This document shows, piece after piece, positions 31,446-37,154 of a stretch of 37,154 bases of DNA. A program made the translations under genes and the position numbers. Where the stretch lies: positions 1-37,154 of the forward strand of contig CADBBB010000022.1 in the NCBI GenBank assembly GCA_902792795.1. The letters are read 5' to 3'. The notes under the pieces were generated by a model. The model did no database searches, was not told the DNA's origin, and saw only the letters and a program-made list of their open reading frames with translations. How positions within the stretch are numbered: the first letter of the stretch is position 1; every line of letters begins with the position of its first letter. Source of the stretch: an uncultured Spirochaetaceae bacterium. Its GTDB lineage: Bacteria; Spirochaetota; Spirochaetia; Treponematales; Treponemataceae.

Positions 31446-31985
31446 TTATATTTTCTTGCAGAATTCAATAATTTCGTTCTTTATGCCATTAACGGCTTCT
31501 TTAAATTCTATTGAACAGAAACCAATTCTATCAACGCTCTCAATTTCCATATGACCGTAAAAATGTTCAATTGTTGATATAAGCCGTTCACATTCTTTCA
31601 TGTTTGGCCCTGTCCGCAAAACTATGGAATAACCTTTCTTGCCTTTTGAAAGACTTGCATGCGGTTCATGAGTATTGCACCATGGTGTACACCTGTCTAT
31701 GAAAGCTTTAAATTGGCCGGGAACATCTGCCCAATATGACGGCGATACACATATTATTATATCTGCCTTTTCAAATTCTTTTATTAATGAATCAAAATCA
31801 TCATGTTGAATACATTCTGCTGTTGAATGACAGGTTCTGCAGCCTTTACAAAAATTAAATTTATAGTCATCAATACAAACTGTGGTTGTATCGTATTTTT
31901 GTTTAATACACTCTTCAGCGATTTTTACAATTTCAGCAGTTGCGCCATTTTTTACAGGACTACAATTAATTATCAATGCATTCAT
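31446..31985 (-). CDS. Flavodoxin-fold NAD(P)H-dependent FMN reductase
   Basis: A 179-residue protein. NALIINCSPVKNGATAEIVK is the FMN phosphate-binding loop of the flavodoxin-like reductases; CKGCRTCHSTAECIQHDDF is the cysteine-rich segment common in the anaerobe subgroup, and IIICVSPSYWADVPGQFKAFIDRC closes the flavin site. It likely reduces small molecules or acts in redox defence. It follows attC-3 with an AGGAAGG ribosome site just after the conserved cassette leader, so it is the gene of the last cassette of the array; no attC is seen behind it. Confidence 0.92.
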   Translation of the reverse strand: MNALIINCSPVKNGATAEIVKIAEECIKQKYDTTTVCIDDYKFNFCKGCRTCHSTAECIQHDDFDSLIKEFEKADIIICVSPSYWADVPGQFKAFIDRCTPWCNTHEPHASLSKGKKGYSIVLRTGPNMKECERLISTIEHFYGHMEIESVDRIGFCSIEFKEAVNGIKNEIIEFCKKI

Positions 31986-32002
31986 TTTTCCTTCCTAACA
32001 AA

Positions 32003-32030
32003 GCGCCCCAGTGCGGCCTGTCGCCATAAC
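32003..32030 (-). repeat. Conserved cassette leader (a)
   Basis: Minus strand: GTTATGGCGACAGGC, then CGCACTGGGGCGC, directly after the attC-3 crossover. Followed by TTTGTTAGG and the flavodoxin-like gene. Matches leaders at 32978, 34491 and 35520. Confidence 0.75.
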
Positions 32031-32087
32031 TACGCGCTTAAGCGGTGGCGGGCTTGCCCCGGCATCCGCTTGAAGCGCTTGTTATGC
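32025..32087 (-). other. attC-3 integron recombination site
   Basis: On the minus strand: R'' GCATAAC (32087-32081), L'' with GCGCTTcAAGCGG, a central GGGGC/GCCCC hairpin, L' CCGCTTAAGCGC, R' GTTATG (32030-32025). L'' pairs with L' except for one extra base (C) in L'', the extrahelical base that sets attC polarity. This orients the site along the minus strand, the same way as the genes. Length 63 bp, typical (55-145). Confidence 0.85.
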
Positions 32088-32271
32088 GGTTGTTTTCCGA
32101 CGCGTTGTTTTTTTCACAATCGCGTTTCGGTTTCCCAATCCTATTCTTCAAAGCCTATCACATTTAGGAAACATTTTCTAGGTTTTGCGGGCGGCTTTTT
32201 TGTCTTGCGACTTTTATAAGCGGCGTAAAGCCGCGTTCTACCGCTGCCTTGCCCAGCCCGTAACTTCAATT

Positions 32272-32310
32272 AAATTTTGAAAATCTGGCTTAAACAGATT
32301 TTCAAAATTT
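32272..32310. repeat. Perfect 16-bp inverted repeat in a gene-free cassette stretch
   Basis: AAATTTTGAAAATCTG (32272-32287) and CAGATTTTCAAAATTT (32295-32310) with a 7-nt loop. On the plus strand TCCCTTTTTT follows, so it might end antisense transcripts. The stretch 32088-32492 shows no convincing gene; a GCGGC/GCCGC hairpin (32220-32234) and the attC-like site at 32385 are the only other structures. Confidence 0.6.
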
Positions 32311-32384
32311 TCCCTTTTTTCTATTTCTGAAGAAGATGTTTTCATTTTCTCGGAAATTTAAATACAACCGCTTCCTCGTCACAG

Positions 32385-32458
32385 CCCTAACGTTAAATTC
32401 ATTTTCTTCCTTGCGGCACCGAATTACCACCGCTTCTCGAACCATCCGAATGTTATAT
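32385..32458 (-). other. Possible degenerate attC site
   Basis: Minus strand: ATATAAC (32458-32452) and GTTAGGG (32391-32385) sit at the right distance (74 bp) for R'' and R', with a GCGG/CCGC pair in between. The L boxes pair poorly. May mark an empty or decayed cassette after the SRPBCC gene. Confidence 0.3.
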
Positions 32459-32492
32459 TTTTACATAATTTCAGTAAGCTGGACTTGCTTTC

Positions 32493-32942
32493 TTAAACAT
32501 CATTTTTACTCAACATTTTTATCCATTTCCTCTGCCGATGAGCATAGAAACAATTTGCCCATAGCCATATAACTATTGTTTTCCAACCTGCTTCTATATT
32601 AACTTTATCTGTATATCGACATTTATTTTCTGGTAATTCTTCAAGAATGATTTCATGATTCCAGATTGGAACATGTTCATTTTCTTCATGAGTAAATATT
32701 CCGTCGTTAAAGCCAAATCTGATGACATGAATTTTATGAGTTCCAAATGGAATAAAGCTAAACAGACGGAATTTAAAACTTGATGTGCTTCCAACTACCC
32801 AAGACATATCATTAGTTCCATCCACTGGCGTAAAAGTTGCATAAGGATAAGCAATGTATTGAAGGGTCTTTAGTTCCAAGAGTCTTTTAAATATTTCTTT
32901 TTTAGTTGCTGGAAATATGCTTGTTTTTTTAACTGTTTTCAA
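32493..32942 (-). CDS. SRPBCC (START-like) domain protein
   Basis: A 149-residue protein that starts at a TTG with GGTGG 6 nt upstream. The N-terminus KTVKKTSIFPATKKEIFKRLLELKTLQYIAYPYATFTPVDG and the later FKFRLFSFIPFGTHKIHVIRF fit the helix-grip fold of polyketide-cyclase/START-like proteins, which bind hydrophobic ligands. C-terminal AGWKTIVIWLWANCFYAHRQRKW matches the long closing helix. Cassette gene in the integron array, AT-rich; a TATAAT-like TGTATAAT lies shortly upstream. Confidence 0.8.
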   Translation of the reverse strand: MKTVKKTSIFPATKKEIFKRLLELKTLQYIAYPYATFTPVDGTNDMSWVVGSTSSFKFRLFSFIPFGTHKIHVIRFGFNDGIFTHEENEHVPIWNHEIILEELPENKCRYTDKVNIEAGWKTIVIWLWANCFYAHRQRKWIKMLSKNDV

Positions 32943-32977
32943 AATTCCACCTATGAAATTTAGTAATTATACAATAA

Positions 32978-33004
32978 GCGCCCCAGTGCGCCTGTCGCCA
33001 TAAC
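32978..33004 (-). repeat. Conserved cassette leader (b)
   Basis: Minus strand: GTTATGGCGACAGGC, then GCACTGGGGCGC, directly after the attC-2 crossover, followed by the SRPBCC gene. Confidence 0.75.
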
Positions 33005-33146
33005 AACTGGTTGTACCTGCCTACAATCGAAGAGCCGTTAAGAAAAATGCGAAAGCATTTTTTAGGCTCATCGAAATAATGGCTCGGAACAATTGATTGT
33101 TCCGCAGCGGGCTTGCCCCGCTGTCGGCTACGAACCTTTGTTAGGT
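32999..33146 (-). other. attC-2 integron recombination site, long form
   Basis: Minus strand: R'' ACCTAAC (33146-33140), L'' GGTTcGTAgCC, and at the far end L' GGTACAACC, spacer, R' GTTATG (33004-32999). L'' and L' pair except for two extra bases in L''. The 100-bp centre folds into three hairpins: CAGCGGG/CCCGCTG, CGGAACAAT/ATTGTTCCG and GCC...AAAATGC/GCATTTT...GGC. At 148 bp it is at the long end for attC sites. The left arm TAACAAAGGTTCGTAGCCG is identical to that of attC-1. Confidence 0.8.
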
Positions 33147-33149
33147 TTT

Positions 33150-33455
33150 CTACACTTTCAAAAGGACCTTTTGCTGCTTCTTTGAATCAGCAAGTTTCGG
33201 ATATGTAATTATTTCTAGTCCCATTCCAAGACTATCAAGGTAATCTATTAAAGTAGATATTTTCATATCCTTTCTTTTTTCAATTTTTGAAACAGATGAC
33301 TGAGTAAAGTTTTCCATTTCTGATTGTTTTATATTCATTTCTTCACGGAGTTGTGCAAGGCGGATAGACATAATATCCTGCTCGGCTTTTATGTGAGCTC
33401 TTCTTACAGCTTCTGGAGACATATTACTTTCCATCATTTTGATTACGTCTTTCAT
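33150..33455 (-). CDS. higA: HigA-type antitoxin (XRE family)
   Basis: A 101-residue protein starting MKDVIKMM; AAGGAG lies 7 nt before this ATG. The helix-turn-helix is read from LAQLREEMNIKQSEMENFTQSSVSKIEKRKDMKISTLIDYLDSLG, the XRE form of HigA antitoxins, followed by LEIITYP, the usual C-terminal strand. It overlaps the toxin gene upstream by 32 nt, toxin first as in higBA. It should neutralise HigB and repress the operon. Cassette gene; attC-2 begins 4 bp before its stop. Confidence 0.92.
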   Translation of the reverse strand: MKDVIKMMESNMSPEAVRRAHIKAEQDIMSIRLAQLREEMNIKQSEMENFTQSSVSKIEKRKDMKISTLIDYLDSLGMGLEIITYPKLADSKKQQKVLLKV

Positions 33456-33804
33456 TTTCCAACTCCTTTTCATGTTTCTCTATGATTACTTCAGATTCAG
33501 CAATTAAATCTTTGTAAAATTTCTTCTGATCTTTTCCTTTCTCATCTCCGCCGGTGAGCAGAAATGCCTTTCTTTCGGTATCAAAATAATAGGCAACTCT
33601 CAGTACATGTTGTTGTGCTTGATTTCTTAAATCCTTCAAGTTCGTGTATTTTTTTGAACCATGGAGAATATCTGCATATGGACGAGGAAGATTAGGGCCA
33701 TACTGACGGAGTAAAATAACTCTTTGTAATACGGCTTCTTTACTTTCTTCGTCCAAACTTAGAAACCAGGCATCATATTCATCGGATGAATCAACATTCC
33801 ACAT
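33424..33804 (-). CDS. higB: HigB-type toxin (RelE/HigB superfamily)
   Basis: A 126-residue protein beginning MWNVDSSDEYDAWFLSLDEESKEAVLQ, the characteristic opening of the HigB-like RelE group (phage-derived Gp49-like). LLRQYGPNLPRPYADILHGSKKYTNLKDLR and HVLRVAYYFDTERKAFLLTGGDEKGKDQKKFY are nearly canonical. Toxins of this group cleave mRNA on the ribosome. It has a consensus promoter whose -10 ends only 6 nt before the ATG, so the transcript is probably leaderless. Confidence 0.94.
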   Translation of the reverse strand: MWNVDSSDEYDAWFLSLDEESKEAVLQRVILLRQYGPNLPRPYADILHGSKKYTNLKDLRNQAQQHVLRVAYYFDTERKAFLLTGGDEKGKDQKKFYKDLIAESEVIIEKHEKELENERRNQNDGK

Positions 33805-33810
33805 AAAATA

Positions 33811-33840
33811 ATTATATGAACTAAAGTGAATATTTGTCAA
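33811..33840 (-). promoter_or_regulatory. Consensus promoter of higBA inside the cassette array
   Basis: Minus strand: TTGACA (33840-33835), 18-bp spacer, TATAAT (33816-33811). Both boxes match the consensus fully. The higB ATG starts at 33804. Confidence 0.88.
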
Positions 33841-33843
33841 CAT

Positions 33844-33868
33844 AAAAAAAAGGCGGGCGTGACCCGCC
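33844..33868 (-). terminator. Intrinsic terminator after the lipoprotein gene
   Basis: Minus strand: GGCGGG, loop TCACG, CCCGCC, then eight T. It separates the lipoprotein transcript from the higBA promoter 4 bp further on. Confidence 0.85.
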
Positions 33869-33895
33869 GTAAAGTCATACAAAAATAAAATTGGA

Positions 33896-34408
33896 TTATT
33901 TTATACAATATCTTGTGCCGTCGAATTCAATTACCAATTCATTTAAGTATTTTTCAAAGTTATCCTTGTTTTCAAAAGTGACTTTATTATTTTTCAATAC
34001 ATTTTCTATTATTAAATGATAAATTTTATCTGCATAGTCTTTTGAATTTGCGATTACATTTTTATCATTCTGATTTTCTCTGATATAACCAATACAAGCT
34101 GTCAATGCGGCCAATTCTGTGCTGTAATCCAAACCTTTCTTTTCTGGATCAACATAGATTGTAAATGAATTCTTATTATTTATATCATAAGCAATTACAA
34201 ATCCCTGATTTTCTTCTAGAGAAACTACATCAACTTTATCATTCCAAATTTCTTTTGCAAATTTTATGGCTAGAGCATCATTGCTATATCCCATCATGTT
34301 GCATACATTCATTTTTTCTCGATTAAAACCAGTTTTTGGCACTGAAGCACAACTAATAAGAAAGAGTGTTGTGACAATAATCAAAGAGAAAATACCTATT
34401 TTTTTCAT
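33896..34408 (-). CDS. Cassette-encoded lipoprotein, function unknown
   Basis: A 170-residue protein with a lipoprotein signal (MKKIGIFSLIIVTTLF then lipobox LISC at residues 17-20). The mature part is polar and helical; no domain recognised. GGAGGA lies 5 nt upstream of the ATG. It is the first gene of the second cassette; between it and higB there is a terminator and a promoter but no attC, so two units share one cassette. A GTCATTC/GAATGAC hairpin lies in its leader at about 34436-34452. Confidence 0.75.
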   Translation of the reverse strand: MKKIGIFSLIIVTTLFLISCASVPKTGFNREKMNVCNMMGYSNDALAIKFAKEIWNDKVDVVSLEENQGFVIAYDINNKNSFTIYVDPEKKGLDYSTELAALTACIGYIRENQNDKNVIANSKDYADKIYHLIIENVLKNNKVTFENKDNFEKYLNELVIEFDGTRYCIK

Positions 34409-34490
34409 AAAATCCTCCTACGATTTTATTTTTGTCATTCACCGAATGACTTTTCAAAATTTGTTGGTTAATTTACCCTATCAACGATAA

Positions 34491-34516
34491 GTGGCGCAGT
34501 GTGCCATCAACCTAAC
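34491..34516 (-). repeat. Conserved cassette leader (c), diverged
   Basis: Minus strand: GTTAGGTTGATGGC, then ACACTGCGCCAC, after the attC-1 crossover; same layout as the other three leaders with about 70% match. Confidence 0.6.
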
Positions 34517-34572
34517 AATATTTTAAACCGCAGGCAGCTTGACTGCCTGTCGGCTACGAACCTTTGTTATGT
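34511..34572 (-). other. attC-1 integron recombination site
   Basis: Minus strand: R'' ACATAAC (34572-34566), L'' GGTTCGTAGCCG, central hairpin CAGGCAG/CTGCCTG, L' CGGTTTAAAA, R' GTTAGG (34516-34511). 62 bp. The TAAC of R'' supplies the stop codon of the gene at 34567, a common trait of cassettes. Confidence 0.75.
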
Positions 34573-35079
34573 GATTTTTATATTCAAAGTTTTTTGTAAA
34601 ATAAGAGTTTCGTCAATAATAGGACAAATATTTCCACCTATACTAACTATTTTACTTCCTTCTTTTGGAAATTTCATTCCCTTTATAATATCTTTGTTCC
34701 AATTGCTTGGATTTTCTATTTTTAGAACACGTTCAGGCAAGAAATTAACATTTAATTGAATTAAATATAAATAATTCCAACCTTTATGTATTGGAGACAA
34801 TATTTTTGTTTTAGAAAATGCAGAAACGGTTTTTACTTGATATTTATATTTTGATGATTCTATATCCCAACCTTTTTCACTATGCATTCCAAAGTTTAAA
34901 TCTTTTTGTTTTTGTCGATATAAATACTCAAAAATTAAGGCTTCACCGATTATACCTGTTTTTTGATCACCTCTTTCAGGAACAAAAAAATTTTTCCTAT
35001 CATTTTGGAATTTCTCAAATTTTAAATATGCTTTGGAGTAAAGTTTTATTATCTCTAAAAAATCTTCAAAATTATGCAT
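34567..35079 (-). CDS. Hypothetical cassette protein with PD-(D/E)XK-like features
   Basis: A 170-residue AT-rich gene; start MHNFEDFLEI at 35079, ten bp after the previous stop. GDQKTGIIGEALIFEYLYRQKQKD followed by GWDIESSKYKYQVKTVS fits the helix-Glu, then D...(Q/E)xK pattern of PD-(D/E)XK nucleases, with Glu in GEALIFEYL, Asp in GWDIE and QVK. This is a pattern reading and not a proven match. Cassettes often carry small nucleases or defence genes. It shares a cassette with the secreted protein upstream. Confidence 0.65.
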   Translation of the reverse strand: MHNFEDFLEIIKLYSKAYLKFEKFQNDRKNFFVPERGDQKTGIIGEALIFEYLYRQKQKDLNFGMHSEKGWDIESSKYKYQVKTVSAFSKTKILSPIHKGWNYLYLIQLNVNFLPERVLKIENPSNWNKDIIKGMKFPKEGSKIVSIGGNICPIIDETLILQKTLNIKIT

Positions 35080-35089
35080 TTTTCTTAAC

Positions 35090-35503
35090 TTAAATTTTAG
35101 TATATTCTTTAGTAGTTGCTCCAACTATAGTAACAGAAAAAACATCCCAACTTGTTACAGTTAATTTTTTGGTTTCGATATCAAAGGTAAAGATATAAAC
35201 TGCAAGCATGTCATTTCCTGGATATTGCAACCATATATTTGTCAGTGTAACTTTTTTGTCATTATATATATAACAAGGTTTAATATAATATGTAAGTCCG
35301 CCCATACCTGTCATAAAATCAGAACTTGTTTGTCCCATTGTCAATGGGAGTTCAGAGCCATTTATACTGAACGATAAATTTGTAATTTCCAAAATTGAAC
35401 CATCAGAAGATTTATACTTACCTAATATTTCATTACCATCTTTTGCAAAAACTGTAAAAGTAAAAATAAAAACACTTAACGCTATAAAAAATAATTTCTT
35501 CAT
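35090..35503 (-). CDS. Secreted cassette protein, lipocalin-like size
   Basis: A 137-residue protein with a signal peptide (MKKLFFIALSVFIFTFTVFA, cleavage after VFA). The mature part is mainly beta: GKYKSSDGSILEITNLSFSING, YYIKPCYIYNDKKVTLTNIWL and FDIETKKLTVTSWDVF, like small lipocalin-type proteins common in Treponema, but I do not recognise a named family. GAGGAG about 9 nt upstream supports the ATG at 35503. First gene of the array, directly after the leader and the candidate attI. Confidence 0.75.
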   Translation of the reverse strand: MKKLFFIALSVFIFTFTVFAKDGNEILGKYKSSDGSILEITNLSFSINGSELPLTMGQTSSDFMTGMGGLTYYIKPCYIYNDKKVTLTNIWLQYPGNDMLAVYIFTFDIETKKLTVTSWDVFSVTIVGATTKEYTKI

Positions 35504-35519
35504 TTTTTTATTCTCCTCT

Positions 35520-35546
35520 GCGCCCCAGTGCGGGCGTCCACATAAC
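35520..35546 (-). repeat. Conserved cassette leader (d)
   Basis: Minus strand: GTTATGTGGACGCC, then CGCACTGGGGCGC, followed by the ribosome site of the first cassette gene. It begins at the presumed attI crossover. Confidence 0.7.
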
Positions 35547-35675
35547 AAACATTCTCCGTATCCACAATAATCCTCTTATGCTGCAATAAATGCCGCATAA
35601 GATTCACAGCAGGATATCCTATTCCCCATATTACCACGAATTAGAAATTTTGCATAGCGCATTATGCCGTTCCGT
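35541..35675 (-). other. Candidate attI region between intI remnant and first cassette
   Basis: 135 bp from the intI stop to the first leader. The inner end is TTTGTTATG (crossover-type GTT). A second GTTAGAC core lies at the intI end (about 35679-35673). It holds the inverted repeat TCTTATGC/GCATAAGA (35574-35581 with 35595-35602) and the palindrome AGGATATCCT. No open frame. Assigned from position only. Confidence 0.5.
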
Positions 35676-36042
35676 CTAACGCGCGCTAGCATCGCCGCCT
35701 AATATTCCGTCCAAGGGGCTGACCACGTCTTTCGCGCCGCGGTTTAAGGCGTGCGTATAAATCATTGTCGTGCGAACGTCGCTGTGGCCCAAAAGTTCCT
35801 GGACTGTGCGGATGTCATAGCAGTTTTGCAATAGACTTTCGTCCATGTGGTGGCGGCCCTGCCGCCTTTTCCTTGGCGAATCGTGATTTCGCCGCGAGCC
35901 GCTTGCTTCCATCCATGCGGTTTAAAACGGAAAGAACCTCTTCCTTGCTCAAAACAGACGGAACGCGTCTTTTGTTCTTCGCGCGAATCACGCCCGCAAG
36001 ATTTTCGACATCTTCGTTCAGCACAAACCTAAAATAAAACAC
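35676..36042 (-). pseudogene. Decayed integron integrase (intI)
   Basis: Two frames on the minus strand keep pieces of a tyrosine recombinase of the IntI type. Piece 1 (from 36042) reads VLNEDVENLAGVIRAKNKRR and then [19 protein letters not shown], the mid-protein IntI stretch. Piece 2, in another frame, reads [10 protein letters not shown] and then [20 protein letters not shown] with [17 protein letters not shown], the IntI C-terminus with the catalytic Tyr. The N-terminal domain is gone, as are about 95 residues between the pieces and about 35 residues just before YDIRTV, which hold the box II Arg. It cannot be active. It reads in the same direction as the cassettes, as reported for T. denticola. 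Confidence 0.88.
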
Positions 36043-36049
36043 GAGCGGA

Positions 36050-36829
36050 TTACCCCAGCGCCACGTCCAAGACCATCATCAGCGCAAAGCCGGCGGCAAA
36101 GGTTATCGCGCAAATGTCGGTCTTTTCGTCGCGGGTGGCTTGGGGAATCAGTTCCTCGATGACAACGTAAACCATCGCGCCCGCCGCGAAGGAAAGCATG
36201 TAGGGCAAGAATGGAAGCAAAAGCGCCGTAAGTAAAATCGTAAGCGCGGCGGCGATTGGCTCGACCGCGCCGGAAAGGGTTCCAAACAAAAAGGCTTTTC
36301 CTTTGTCCTTCCCCTCGCCGACTAGCGGCATTGAGACAATCGCGCCTTCAGGAAAATTTTGGATTGCGATTCCAAGCGCAAGGGCAAAGGAGTCAGCCGC
36401 GCTTATCGCCGCTCCTCCGCTCAAAAAGCTGGCCAACGCCACGCCCACGGCCATGCCTTCGGGAATGTTGTGAAGCGTGACGGCAAAGAAAAGCATTGTC
36501 GTGCGGCTGATGGACGCGGCGGGGCCTTCCGGCTTTTGCGCCATCGCGTGCAAGTGCGGAGTGATTTTGTCAAGCAAAAACAAAAAGGCGATTCCCGCCG
36601 CAAAGCCCGCCAAGGCGGGCGCGAAGGCAAGGCGGCCCAAAGGCGACGACATTTCCATCGCGGGAATCAAAAGCGACCAAACGCTCGCCGCCACCATGAC
36701 GCCCGCGGCAAAGCCCAAAAGGCCCCGCTCAAGGCTGTCGTTCATCTTGCCTTTTAAAAAGAAAACAGTCGCGGCCCCAAGCGTCGTTCCCAAAAACGGC
36801 AAAGCCAATCCAAACAATAGCGCGCTCAT
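36050..36829 (-). CDS. ZIP-family metal transporter
   Basis: A 259-residue inner-membrane transporter with about eight helices. The metal site motifs are seen in helix 4 (FFAVTLHNIPEGMAVGVALA, HNxPEG) and helix 5 (GIAIQNFPEGAIVSMPL, QNxPEG), and a conserved Glu in EPIAAAL. The loop before helix 4 has DKITPHLHAM, a His-containing metal loop. ZIP proteins bring zinc, iron or manganese into the cytoplasm; this form resembles the GufA/ZupT group. Not part of the cassette array: GC-rich, and its stop lies only 7 bp from the intI remnant. Confidence 0.93.
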   Translation of the reverse strand: MSALLFGLALPFLGTTLGAATVFFLKGKMNDSLERGLLGFAAGVMVAASVWSLLIPAMEMSSPLGRLAFAPALAGFAAGIAFLFLLDKITPHLHAMAQKPEGPAASISRTTMLFFAVTLHNIPEGMAVGVALASFLSGGAAISAADSFALALGIAIQNFPEGAIVSMPLVGEGKDKGKAFLFGTLSGAVEPIAAALTILLTALLLPFLPYMLSFAAGAMVYVVIEELIPQATRDEKTDICAITFAAGFALMMVLDVALG

Positions 36830-36885
36830 AAGTTCATTTTATATTTTTTTTCAAGGCTCGGCAATCTCAGCCGCGGCCTTTTTGG

Positions 36886-37152
36886 CTAGCCAGCGATTGC
36901 CGCCGCGGCGACCCTAATCTTTTCGATTCCTTCCAATACGGCGGCTTTTTTTTGCGCAGAGTAAAAGCGAACTTTTGGCTCAAGCTCTTTTAACAGAGGA
37001 AGAAGCGGCTTTAATTTTTCCGGGTCCAGCGCGGCGGGGGCAAAGGTCGCCAAAAGGCCGCTTGTGCTTTCGTTCCATTTGATTTGGGCGGAAGGGCAAA
37101 TGGCCGCCGCGACTTGGACGACCGCGCTCCGTATGTCGTTGTCGCGCAAAAC
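36886..37152 (-). CDS. Hypothetical protein, 5' end outside the window
   Basis: At least 88 residues; the frame is open past the right edge, so the start is unknown. Readable text: NDIRSAVVQVAAAICPSAQIKWNES, SGLLATFAPAALDPEKLKPLLPLLKELEPKVRFYS and a C-terminal Ala-rich helix. No family recognised. Located just upstream of the ZIP gene on the same strand with a 56-bp spacer. Confidence 0.55.
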   Translation of the reverse strand, partial: VLRDNDIRSAVVQVAAAICPSAQIKWNESTSGLLATFAPAALDPEKLKPLLPLLKELEPKVRFYSAQKKAAVLEGIEKIRVAAAAIAG

Positions 37153-37154
37153 GC

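Noticed and set aside
31827..32572. Plus-strand frames across the cassette region
   Set aside because: They run antisense to supported cassette genes or through attC sites and have no ribosome site or recognisable domain.
1..37154. CRISPR array, rRNA genes, riboswitches, insertion sequences with transposase
   Set aside because: No regularly spaced short repeats, no rRNA signatures, no recognisable riboswitch cores and no transposase gene were seen.

Overview
The window looks like part of a spirochaete chromosome, most likely a host-associated Treponema of moderate to high GC. The main reasons are the compact cheA-cheW-cheX-cheY operon, in which the CheW carries a CheR-like C-terminal domain (an arrangement known from Treponema), an rpsP-khpA-rimM-trmD-rplS operon that runs into flagellar FliK/FlhB-like genes, LL-diaminopimelate aminotransferase (DapL), AsnA, and a degraded integron with the same integrase/cassette orientation as the one described in Treponema denticola. 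No lookup was possible; all names come from reading motifs.

Left part (1-20.3 kb), core genome, mostly minus strand: the end of an OmpA-like gene; asnA - unknown TIM-barrel-like protein - RluA-type pseudouridine synthase; tatD; tRNA-Leu(UAA); two small conserved-type hypotheticals, yraN, an HD-GYP N-terminus-like protein, FlhB-tail and FliK-like proteins; the S16/L19 operon with a clear promoter; a secreted FGE/SUMF1-domain protein; a chloramphenicol-acetyltransferase-like gene; the chemotaxis operon; an outer-membrane beta-barrel candidate; dapL. Nearly every long spacer here holds a large imperfect palindrome. Two families can be told apart: double hairpins whose stem swallows the stop codon of the neighbouring gene (three copies), and large palindromes with a fixed A-rich/AACACGCGAAGG end box and variable, self-complementary arms.

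Middle part (20.4-28.4 kb), one plus-strand transport/modification operon: an operator-rich promoter, an RND/MMPL-type exporter broken by a frameshifting deletion, two full ABC half-transporters that probably form a heterodimer, a PPM/LCM-type methyltransferase and two class I SAM methyltransferases. The genes overlap or are tightly spaced and probably handle one small molecule that is methylated and transported. The substrate cannot be read from the sequence.

Right part (28.4-37.2 kb): cupin, two AraC-type regulators, a PPC-domain protein, an acetyltransferase, then an AT-rich array of gene cassettes (flavodoxin-like reductase, SRPBCC protein, HigB/HigA toxin-antitoxin, lipoprotein, possible PD-(D/E)XK protein, secreted protein) separated by three attC-type sites. 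It is headed by a decayed intI pseudogene that lacks its N-terminus and two internal blocks. All cassettes start with the same roughly 27-bp leader, which the standard cassette model does not explain. A ZIP metal transporter and a truncated hypothetical gene close the window.
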